From assembly GCA_024642665.1 (NCBI GenBank), contig JAHEAR010000028.1, forward strand, positions 10,994 to 44,998: a stretch of DNA of 34,005 nucleotides, given 5' to 3'. This document shows positions 8,022 through 15,192 of the stretch, piece by piece. The first letter of the stretch is position 1; every line of letters begins with the position of its first letter. The notes below the pieces were generated by a model. That model saw only the letters and a program-made list of their open reading frames with translations, did no database searches and was not told where the DNA came from. This DNA is from Bacteroidota bacterium (lineage in GTDB: Bacteria > Bacteroidota > Bacteroidia > Chitinophagales > Saprospiraceae). Made by a program: the position numbers and the translations under genes.

Positions 8022-8810
8022 CTATTGCGCAGCTGCGGAAGCCTTCATTTTATCCGCAAGGTCGTGACCAAGATATCGTTCGATCAGGTCATGTCCCCAG
8101 TAAATGACTGGTGTCAGCAGGATCGCCATGGTGAATTTATAGATGTAATTAACACACCCAATAGCCAGCACTCTGACCAGATCCCAGTCAGCGCCTATAT
8201 AGAAAGCAATAATCAGGACGATAAAGCTGTCAATAAACTGGGATATCAGTGTCGAACCGGTCGCCCGAAGCCAGATTTTGCTTTCACCGGTGATACTTCG
8301 GATTTTGTGGAAAATTATCACATCTACCATTTGTCCGATGAGAAAAGCAATTACAGATCCGGCGATGATCCATAATCCCTGTCCAAATATTCGGGAGAAG
8401 GCGAGATTCATATCGGAGATGGAATGAGCAGGATCTTCCCGAACTCCGCTGACCGATTGCCACCAATCATTTGGAGGGGTTTGGATAGCCAGAAAAGCCA
8501 TCAGGAAGGCATAGATAATCAGCCCGACCGCAAGCCAGGAGAGGAAGCGGACACCTTTAGTACCATAATATTCATTGATGATATCCGTCATGATAAAGAC
8601 GACCGGCCATAATAAAACACCCGCGGTGAGATTAAATCCAAGATCATGGACACCGAAAAAGGTCATGGATAATGGATCAAGCCCAAATAGCTTTTCAAGG
8701 GAGAATATCTTGATTCCAATAAATTCAGCCAATAGCGCATTGGCTATAAAAAACCCGCCTAAAACGATAAATAATTTGGTTGCTTTTGAGCTTAGAATTT
8801 TTGAAGTCAT
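8022..8810 (-). CDS. yhhQ: queuosine precursor transporter (YhhQ/VUT family)
   Basis: 262 residues from the ATG at 8810 (MTSKILSSKATKLF). The frame is open 19 codons further, but that extension would cross a TATCTTTC promoter-like box at 8826-8833. Family members import queuosine precursors such as preQ0 or preQ1 through the inner membrane. About six or seven hydrophobic segments are visible. The family signature DIINEYYGTKGVR follows the second or third of them, and later come AFLIGQMVDVIIFHKIR, LRATGSTLISQFIDS and IYKFTMAILLTPVIY, all typical of COG1738. No other queuosine gene and no preQ1 riboswitch is visible in the window. Confidence 0.88.
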   Translation of the reverse strand: MTSKILSSKATKLFIVLGGFFIANALLAEFIGIKIFSLEKLFGLDPLSMTFFGVHDLGFNLTAGVLLWPVVFIMTDIINEYYGTKGVRFLSWLAVGLIIYAFLMAFLAIQTPPNDWWQSVSGVREDPAHSISDMNLAFSRIFGQGLWIIAGSVIAFLIGQMVDVIIFHKIRSITGESKIWLRATGSTLISQFIDSFIVLIIAFYIGADWDLVRVLAIGCVNYIYKFTMAILLTPVIYWGHDLIERYLGHDLADKMKASAAAQ

Positions 8811-8825
8811 GACCGAATGTTCAAA

Positions 8826-8833
8826 GAAAGATA
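8826..8833 (-). promoter_or_regulatory. -7-like box upstream of yhhQ
   Basis: TATCTTTC on the minus strand, 15 bases before the chosen ATG. One mismatch to TAnnTTTG and no clear -33 element. Confidence 0.3.
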
Positions 8834-8879
8834 CTAAAGAACCTAAATTGCAGAACCTTTCTATCATTTATTCGCAATT

Positions 8880-9935
8880 ATGAATGTTACTTGTCCACGT
8901 GCTTATCTTGTTTGCCTCTTCCTGCTGGACGCATTGCTTATGGTTGGTCAAAACGACAATTTGCAACATGAGATCGGTGAGATTATTCATTACGAAGCAA
9001 ATATTGATTTTTCGCTTGTTCCGGGTGTTTTAGTAGGGGTCATCGATGGCGACAGTACTTATATAAATGGTTATGGCCAACCACTTTCTCCTGATTCGCT
9101 TTATGAATTAGGAAGTGTAACTAAGCCATTTGTTGCGTGGCTGGTGGATCAGACACTGGATGCTTTGCATTGGACATCAGATACATCAATTTGTACTTTT
9201 CTTCCTGATTCTATTTGCTACGAACGCTACCGGCAACTCACTTTTGATGAGGTATTGGAACATCGAACCGGATTGGCCATGTTGCCACTGGATATAGGGG
9301 CTGTTGAAGAGCCAGCAGGGGATCCTTATGCAGCGTATGATGAGAAACTTCTGGCGCATGACCTGATGTCTCTGACACCATCACCAGGAACCTACAAGTA
9401 TAGTCATATCGGTTATGCCCTTTGGTACTGGTGGTTTGAACAACTTGGTGGGTTGGAAGTATTTTCAAATGAAAGATTTGGAGGTACACTTCATTTGAAT
9501 CATACAAAGTGGGATGTTGCAGATACCTTAATAGCAGAAGGTTACGGCATGGATGGCAGACCGAATCCGGTGTGGCATTGTCAGGCACTTAAAACGGCCT
9601 TTGGTTTGAAATCATCGATGAATGATCTCTTGTCTTTTATCAGGTTGGTTTCGCCGTCGCTGGTACGAAATGATACCATACACTTTCGAACGCTTAAAAA
9701 GGAAATCAACGGATTGAGTCGAAAAGGTGAATACAAACTTTCACAAGGATGGTTTTTGATGACCTCCGGTTCCTCAATTGTATATTACCATTCGGGAAGA
9801 ACAGGCAGGCATCATGTGAGTATAGCTTTTATTCCGGATTTGATGAAAGGGGTGGTGGTGATTACTAACAGTTCGATAGGTTCATATGACTTGTCGCTCC
9901 TTGTCCTTGGAATGGTTCAGAGAGCAAAAGAGTAG
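8880..9935 (+). CDS. secreted serine hydrolase, class C beta-lactamase/PBP fold
   Basis: 351 residues. The N-terminus carries a hydrophobic export signal (about 8-23), so the enzyme is probably periplasmic. The nucleophile motif is SVTK (S79, K82) in LYELGSVTKPF. The second motif, normally Y-x-N, appears as YSH (Y174-S175-H176) in KYSHIGYALW. The third appears as HSGRTG (304-309), the HxG form common in esterase and peptidase members of PF00144. The fold matches, but these motifs do not show a true beta-lactamase; an esterase or D-amino-peptidase role is as likely. The gene is divergent from yhhQ, with 69 bases between starts, and is followed 50 bases later by the SUI1-like gene. Confidence 0.85.
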   Translation: MNVTCPRAYLVCLFLLDALLMVGQNDNLQHEIGEIIHYEANIDFSLVPGVLVGVIDGDSTYINGYGQPLSPDSLYELGSVTKPFVAWLVDQTLDALHWTSDTSICTFLPDSICYERYRQLTFDEVLEHRTGLAMLPLDIGAVEEPAGDPYAAYDEKLLAHDLMSLTPSPGTYKYSHIGYALWYWWFEQLGGLEVFSNERFGGTLHLNHTKWDVADTLIAEGYGMDGRPNPVWHCQALKTAFGLKSSMNDLLSFIRLVSPSLVRNDTIHFRTLKKEINGLSRKGEYKLSQGWFLMTSGSSIVYYHSGRTGRHHVSIAFIPDLMKGVVVITNSSIGSYDLSLLVLGMVQRAKE

Positions 9936-9952
9936 CAGAGCAAGAACCTCAT

Positions 9953-9960
9953 TATATTTG
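9953..9960 (+). promoter_or_regulatory. -7 promoter box of the SUI1-like gene
   Basis: TATATTTG matches TAnnTTTG exactly, 25 bases before the ATG at 9986, implying that this gene has its own promoter. No obvious TTTG at -33. Confidence 0.45.
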
Positions 9961-9985
9961 TAGCAACATTAATGACCCATTCATC

Positions 9986-10357
9986 ATGCCAGATCCATTA
10001 AAAGACTTACAAAATTTAAAAGACCTTTTTCCTGACATGGAAACCTATGTCCCGGATGAGAAGGAGATAAAAGAAACGAATGAAGCAATACCTGTCTCTG
10101 AAGAAGCAAAAGCTAAAATGCGTTTGTATGTCCTTCGGGATAAAAAGCAACGCGGTGGAAAACAAGTGACATTGGTGGAAGGCTTTGAAGGCTCAGAAGA
10201 AGCAATGCAGGAATTGCATGCTACACTAAAATCACTTTGCTCTGCCGGTGGAAGTCTTAAAGATGGCGAGATGATGATTCAGGGAAATCACGTTCAGAAA
10301 GTCATTAATTTTCTGATTAAATCAGGCTATAAGCAGGTAAAACAAAAGGGCGGGTGA
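9986..10357 (+). CDS. SUI1/eIF1-like translation factor (YciH family)
   Basis: 123 residues. The first 45 are charged and probably disordered. The SUI1 domain (about 46-120) shows RLYVLRDKKQRGGKQVTLVEGF, then LKSLCSAGGSLKDGEMMIQGNHVQKVINFLIKSGY, which matches the family pattern of a basic RGGK-type loop followed by an LK...GG-S-KDG...IQGdh block. Bacterial YciH-type proteins resemble eIF1 and are thought to influence start-site fidelity. The gene has its own -7 box and ends before a strong hairpin terminator. Confidence 0.9.
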   Translation: MPDPLKDLQNLKDLFPDMETYVPDEKEIKETNEAIPVSEEAKAKMRLYVLRDKKQRGGKQVTLVEGFEGSEEAMQELHATLKSLCSAGGSLKDGEMMIQGNHVQKVINFLIKSGYKQVKQKGG

Positions 10358-10404
10358 AGCAGATAGGTTTCATTTGAAAACAGAAAGCACTTTAGGGAAA
10401 AGAA

Positions 10405-10439
10405 AAACCCGCAACCGGTATGATCCATGTTGCGGGTTT
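10405..10439. terminator. bidirectional rho-independent terminator
   Basis: An 11-base-pair perfect stem, AAACCCGCAAC (10405-10415) with GTTGCGGGTTT (10429-10439), over a 13-base loop. It lies between the convergent SUI1-like gene and the PKD metalloprotease gene. On the minus strand it is followed by TTCTTTTCCC, and on the plus strand by a weaker CTTTATG, so it can serve both genes. Confidence 0.85.
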
Positions 10440-10453
10440 CTTTATGTCGAATT

Positions 10454-10478
10454 AAAGCAATTATTGATGAATTGCTTT
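10454..10478 (-). terminator. hairpin formed by the last codons of the protease gene
   Basis: AAAGCAATT (10454-10462) and AATTGCTTT (10470-10478) form a nine-base-pair perfect stem over a seven-base loop that contains most of the stop region (stop at 10461-10463). It may protect the mRNA 3' end or assist the terminator 15 bases further on. Confidence 0.5.
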
Positions 10479-13400
10479 TAAGACCGTTCGTGATTGTTTA
10501 TCCTGAATAACAACTAAAATGAGACCTTGCGGAAGCGTGCCACTGTCGAACATCAAAGAAGTTTGTCCGGTTTGGAAATCGCGTTCTTCCTTCCTTAGCA
10601 GACGTCCCTGAACGTCCATGATCGATACGATAGCAGTTCCATTTAATAGGGGCTCGCCATAGATCGAAAACGAGTGATTAAAAGGACTTGGTCTGATCTC
10701 CCAACCATATTCATTTGCATTCGGGTCCCGGGTACCGGTGATTACAATATTTACCCAAATAGAAGCTGTGTCAAAACCACATGGGTTGTATACTATTAAT
10801 GAGATTTGATAATGTCCTGAGACATTGTAGGTCGCTGTTGGATTCAGGCTGGTGTCTGTTCTGCCATCCCCAAAGGACCAGCGTAAACTATCGAAGTCTG
10901 TCCCTTGATATTCAAGTGAAATGACATTCTCATTTTGCTCATGGAAAAAGTCAGCATCCGGTGTTCCTCCCACCTGAATTAATCCATCCAGCAGTAGTGC
11001 GTCAGAACCTTCAGCATTGGTAGCCAATAGCGATACAGAATAGACTCCGGGAGTCGTATATGTAATGACAGGATTTTGTTCGGTAGAAGTTTCTGGCGTT
11101 CCTCCTTCAAACATCCACTCCCATTCCGTAGGATTGTTTTGTGATTGATCAAAAAAGGAAACGGAAAATGGAGCGCAGCCTGTATGTGCACTATAGCTGA
11201 AGAATGCATTCGGTACAGTAGACAGAACAATTTCAACTTCAAATGTATCATGACCACAGGCATTGGTCGCGATCAACATGACGTTATACGTTCCAAATTC
11301 CGAATATTCATGAACAGGATCTGTCTCCGTTGACATACCTCCATCGCCAAATATCCACTGATAGCTATTTGCACCTGAACTTTCATTATGGTAGGTTACG
11401 GTGGTGCCATTCGTTGATAAAAAGAAATCTGCATCCGGTACATCGCCAATCGTTATAAAATTATTGGTGGTTGCCGTATCCGAACCGGCCGCTGAGTAGG
11501 CAATTAAAGTCACATTGAAAGTGCCGGGATTAACATAAGAAACCACCGGATTAGCAGCCGTCGAGGTAGCCGGCGTTCCTCCGGGAAATGACCATAAAAA
11601 TGAAGTGGCGTTGGAGCTACTTTGATTTGTAAAGGTAACCGTTACCGGAACGCAGTCCCCTGAATGCTGGAATGAATATCCTGCATGGGGAGGCGTGGCG
11701 ATATTGACCGTATGGGTACTTGTATCATTGCCACAGAAACCTTCAGATATCAACTTGACGGTGTATAGTCCATCAGATAGATACGTATGGACAGGGTTGG
11801 TTTCTGTACTTGTAAATGAATCGCCAAAATCCCAGAAAGAACTGGTTGCGTTGAATGATAAATTGGTAAAAGTTACTTCAAGTCCATTAGTAGCGGAACT
11901 AAATTCACTATTCGTTGGGAATTCAACTTCAATATAGTCTGAAAGCAAAATCATTTCACTTCCGGTACTATTAGAAACGGTAAGTTGTACATCGTACAGT
12001 CCCGGTGTATTATAAGTAATGATCGGGTTGGGTACATTACTGGAAGCAGGGGTGCCACCTTCAAAAACCCAGGCATAGGATGTTGGTGATCCGCCCGACA
12101 TATCTGTGAACTGTACAACGAGTGGTGCACAACCGTATTGGGTACTGGCTTCAAAGGAAGGCGATGGGGCCCCGGTAAGTGTCACGTTTAGTTGTAGTGT
12201 ATTTGATCCGCACTCATTGGTCACCGTTAGAAAGACCTGATAGGTTCCTCCTGATGCATAGACATGCACCGGGTTTTGTGCAGAGCTGAAACTATTATCT
12301 CCAAAGTCCCATGCATAGGTGTCACCGGTGCTTCCGGTAGAGTTAAATGTTACCTGCAAACCATTTATGGTATAGTTGAATTCAGCATTAGGTTGTGCTA
12401 ATACCGTGATATAATTATTCAATGTGTAAATGTCATCACCGGCATCATTAGTAGCCACCAGCGTAACGCTATAAGTGCCAGGTGTTTCATAAAGCACTAA
12501 TGGTTCAAAGTTTGTTGATGTAGCAGGGGATCCACCGGGAAAAGACCAGTTAAAATACTCTGCATTTGATGATGAGAGATTATAAAACTGAACTTCAATA
12601 GGTGAACAACCTTCAGTGATGTCAGAGGAGAAAATGGCAAAAGGAAGGGTGATGATTTCTATTTGTATTGTATAAACATCAGTCCCGCATGAATTGGTAG
12701 CGTATAATGTAACGGTATAGAAACCATCTTCATTATATTCATGCAGTGGGTTTGTTTCAGTGGAACTTCCACCATCCCCAAAGTCCCAACTATAGCTATC
12801 CGCATTAAAACTATTGTTTTGAAAATCGACTTCAAAATCATTGATGGAATAGCTGAAGTCAGCGAGAGGAAGTTCACCAACGACGATATAATTTGTTCTT
12901 GTAAGCGTATTAGAACCTACAGCATTAGTCACCTGTAAGGTTACATCAAATTGGCCTGCTGTATTATAGGTGACTGTAGGGTTTTGATTCGTGCTCGTAG
13001 AAGGGTTTCCGCCTTCAAATGTCCACAACCAGGATGTTGGATCGTTAGCACTCTGATCATCAAAGAATACAATTAAGGGCGTGCAACCTTCCGTTGGATC
13101 CCCATCAAAATCGGCAACGGGTGGCTCGGGTATACCACAAGGACCAAGGCAATTAATCTGATTGATATAGTTGTTGATACTGCTGATGGAAGCCCCGGAC
13201 CAGTTATTGGTATTGTTGACCGACGGAGCCATAATAAAGCCGGAATTTGGCGCATCATGATTGGCACTAAAGTTATGGCCCATTTCATGCGCTTGCAGTA
13301 CTCTCAGGAGTGCTGAATTAGAGGTAAAATCTTCCAATACATGATATCTGAAATTCGTACATATGGCACTTAGCCAGGCTACTCCGATGACATCCCCTGT

Positions 13401-14330
13401 AAAATTTCGAGCGCTCCAAAACGCGCCTACATCATGCGTATTAGAAAATCCGCTTGGCCCCCAATCCGTAAAATCATCCAACATAGCATAGATATCATTA
13501 CCATCATACCATGGGTCATTGCTTGGGCTGGTCGCTACATAAATTTCAACTACACTGAATTCCAAATCGACATTAAATTCAAAGTCATAATTCGTTTCCA
13601 CGTTATTGATCACTGAAAGATTGTGATCCTCTACATCATCAACACTGCCATATTCATCAAACATTCGATAGTCATCAGCGATGGCAATTTCCAGTTCTTT
13701 GCAAACGCGGCTACCTTGTCCCTCGGCAGCTTCATGCGGATCATCAGGTCCCTCGTCATAGGTGGTCCCAATACTTGTCCCGCAAGCATCCTCAGAAAGT
13801 CTCTTTAAATTGTCGCTTCCTTTATAGATGACAAATTGATTTCTTGGCGCATTTGGAATAATATTTCGAACCATCTCGATATAGATCTCATCTTTTTCCT
13901 GCTCAATGAATGCATTGAAAAAATTGTCGTCAGCGGTGATACGCACCTTATGGGCTCCTGTTAACGTATATCCTGCGTAGGTTTTGTTTGGAGAGCGAGG
14001 CAATTCATAATCACCCTCCGGTCCCCAGGCTCTGAGTTTGTAGTGAGGAGCTCTGATATCTCTGGCGGTTAGACTAAAGTCATATTTTTTATTGCCTACC
14101 TCAAGGTGAAGTTCCGAAAAATGATCCGTGGATTTTAATAGGTTGTTTACAGTTTCTGTGTTAAGCGAAGCCACTGTAAAAGCACTAAAATACTGTTGTA
14201 AAATCTCGGTTTGGGCATCCGTAGCGCGTAGGGTTTTAAACCGAATGGTTTCCTGTCCTTGTAGGTTTGAAACAAGGAAAAAAATAAGCGCACATAGCAT
14301 GCTCGGGGTATAAATAAGCTTTTTGTTCAT
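10461..14330 (-). CDS. secreted metzincin protease with ten PKD domains and T9SS sorting domain
   Basis: 1289 residues. It has a signal peptide (about 1-26), a pro-region (about 27-200) and a reprolysin-like zinc protease domain (about 205-395) with HEMGHNFSANHD (348-359; zinc ligands H348, H352, H358; catalytic E349) and a Met-turn at FIMAP (M367). Ten PKD domains (about 403-1198) follow, then a type IX sorting domain (about 1209-1289) of the form IRPSPF...GRLL...LPQGLILVVIQD. The family glycine after the zinc motif (HExxHxxGxxH) is serine here. The PKD domains alternate between two types. The protein is probably exported through the outer membrane and attached or released to degrade external protein. 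It is a single gene between a terminator and a 184-base divergent spacer. Confidence 0.93.
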   Translation of the reverse strand: MNKKLIYTPSMLCALIFFLVSNLQGQETIRFKTLRATDAQTEILQQYFSAFTVASLNTETVNNLLKSTDHFSELHLEVGNKKYDFSLTARDIRAPHYKLRAWGPEGDYELPRSPNKTYAGYTLTGAHKVRITADDNFFNAFIEQEKDEIYIEMVRNIIPNAPRNQFVIYKGSDNLKRLSEDACGTSIGTTYDEGPDDPHEAAEGQGSRVCKELEIAIADDYRMFDEYGSVDDVEDHNLSVINNVETNYDFEFNVDLEFSVVEIYVATSPSNDPWYDGNDIYAMLDDFTDWGPSGFSNTHDVGAFWSARNFTGDVIGVAWLSAICTNFRYHVLEDFTSNSALLRVLQAHEMGHNFSANHDAPNSGFIMAPSVNNTNNWSGASISSINNYINQINCLGPCGIPEPPVADFDGDPTEGCTPLIVFFDDQSANDPTSWLWTFEGGNPSTSTNQNPTVTYNTAGQFDVTLQVTNAVGSNTLTRTNYIVVGELPLADFSYSINDFEVDFQNNSFNADSYSWDFGDGGSSTETNPLHEYNEDGFYTVTLYATNSCGTDVYTIQIEIITLPFAIFSSDITEGCSPIEVQFYNLSSSNAEYFNWSFPGGSPATSTNFEPLVLYETPGTYSVTLVATNDAGDDIYTLNNYITVLAQPNAEFNYTINGLQVTFNSTGSTGDTYAWDFGDNSFSSAQNPVHVYASGGTYQVFLTVTNECGSNTLQLNVTLTGAPSPSFEASTQYGCAPLVVQFTDMSGGSPTSYAWVFEGGTPASSNVPNPIITYNTPGLYDVQLTVSNSTGSEMILLSDYIEVEFPTNSEFSSATNGLEVTFTNLSFNATSSFWDFGDSFTSTETNPVHTYLSDGLYTVKLISEGFCGNDTSTHTVNIATPPHAGYSFQHSGDCVPVTVTFTNQSSSNATSFLWSFPGGTPATSTAANPVVSYVNPGTFNVTLIAYSAAGSDTATTNNFITIGDVPDADFFLSTNGTTVTYHNESSGANSYQWIFGDGGMSTETDPVHEYSEFGTYNVMLIATNACGHDTFEVEIVLSTVPNAFFSYSAHTGCAPFSVSFFDQSQNNPTEWEWMFEGGTPETSTEQNPVITYTTPGVYSVSLLATNAEGSDALLLDGLIQVGGTPDADFFHEQNENVISLEYQGTDFDSLRWSFGDGRTDTSLNPTATYNVSGHYQISLIVYNPCGFDTASIWVNIVITGTRDPNANEYGWEIRPSPFNHSFSIYGEPLLNGTAIVSIMDVQGRLLRKEERDFQTGQTSLMFDSGTLPQGLILVVIQDKQSRTVLKAIHQ
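10737..13124 (-). repeat. five tandem 477-base (159-residue) A/B PKD super-repeats
   Basis: PKD domains 1, 3, 5, 7 and 9 are type A: an early Cys followed by one residue and Pro, and a W-x-F-[PE]-GG-x-P core. Domains 2, 4, 6, 8 and 10 are type B: a WDFGDG-like core and a late CG. Type A cysteines are C416, C575, C734, C893 and C1052. Type B cysteines are C548, C707, C866, C1025 and C1184. Every A-to-B spacing is 132 residues, every B-to-next-A spacing is 27, and the period is exactly 159, with no net length change across five copies. Confidence 0.9.
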
Positions 14331-14514
14331 TCCATGAAAGTTTGTCAGACAACAATTAAGTAGTAAGAATAGTTAATTCTCTTAGTTGGTATTGTTTTTA
14401 TGGCGGGAATTAGCGTGCAAATTACACAAAAAGTAAGTTGATTATTTCCTAATTATCCAAAAAAGTTATCTATTTGTCAGTCCTTTTGCCGATTTTACAT
14501 TATAAAATTTAGTA
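14331..14514. other. divergent spacer
   Basis: 184 AT-rich bases between the starts of the protease (-) and the beta-barrel-like gene (+). It must hold both promoters, but I see no box that matches the Bacteroidota consensus well. The plus-strand sequence TAAAATTTAG just before 14515 is only a partial match. Confidence 0.4.
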
Positions 14515-15192
14515 ATGCACCTCATTTTCAGAACTTTATTTTCAATTTTACTGGTTTGCACATTCGTGCTTACAGGGATTTCTCAAACCACGGGCAAGAA
14601 GAAGTTTGTTCGCCCTGAACAAATTGAAGCCGAAAAGGCCGAAAAAGCCGAGCAGGAAAAGGTCAAAAGACTGGAACCCTCTCGATGGGGATGGGGGATC
14701 AATCTTGGGAGCATATACTTCACCTCTAATTCTTATCAAATTGGGTTGGATCCTAATGTGGCCTATAGGTTGGATATCAATCTGGCCGTTGGATTCCTGC
14801 TGAAAATGAATTATTACCATACAAAAGACCCATATAGCAAGCTTAAGTATGATGCCTTCAATTTAGGGCCGACGCTTTATGCCCGATGGAAGCCACTGAT
14901 GAAGATGGAAGGAGCCACGCCATTTATGCAAAGTTTGTTTCTTCAGGGGGAATACGAGCATGCCTTCCTGTCCAGACCGTTGTATGATGATTTTGGGAAT
15001 TATATTCTGAATCCGGCTAAAAACAAAATCCTTTCTTCAACCTATGGTCAGGATTACTTGTACATAGGGCTTGGTATAGCGACTGGATTTCCTGCCGGAT
15101 CATTTATTTCGATTCATTATAATCTGCTGGATGATCCTTACCTCTATGGACCAAAATTCACTTTTAGAGTAGGATTTACCATGAACTACTAA
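14515..15192 (+). CDS. probable outer-membrane beta-barrel protein, unknown function
   Basis: 225 residues. A signal peptide (about 1-23, ending GIS-Q) is followed by a short charged helix rich in E, K and A (about 35-52, EAEKAEKAEQEK). The rest alternates polar and aromatic or hydrophobic residues (WGWGINLGSIYF, AVGFLLKMNYYHT, LFLQGEYEHAFL, YIGLGIATGF) and ends in GFTMNY with a terminal aromatic residue, as in small outer-membrane barrels. I do not recognise a named family. Its TAA stop (15190-15192) is directly followed by the stop codon of the receptor gene on the other strand, with no spacer. Confidence 0.7.
   Translation: MHLIFRTLFSILLVCTFVLTGISQTTGKKKFVRPEQIEAEKAEKAEQEKVKRLEPSRWGWGINLGSIYFTSNSYQIGLDPNVAYRLDINLAVGFLLKMNYYHTKDPYSKLKYDAFNLGPTLYARWKPLMKMEGATPFMQSLFLQGEYEHAFLSRPLYDDFGNYILNPAKNKILSSTYGQDYLYIGLGIATGFPAGSFISIHYNLLDDPYLYGPKFTFRVGFTMNY

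Noticed and set aside
10461-13124. The PKD array as a gene fusion or assembly duplication
   Set aside because: The copies have diverged well beyond assembly artefact and the reading frame and spacing are perfectly kept, so it is an old in-frame expansion.
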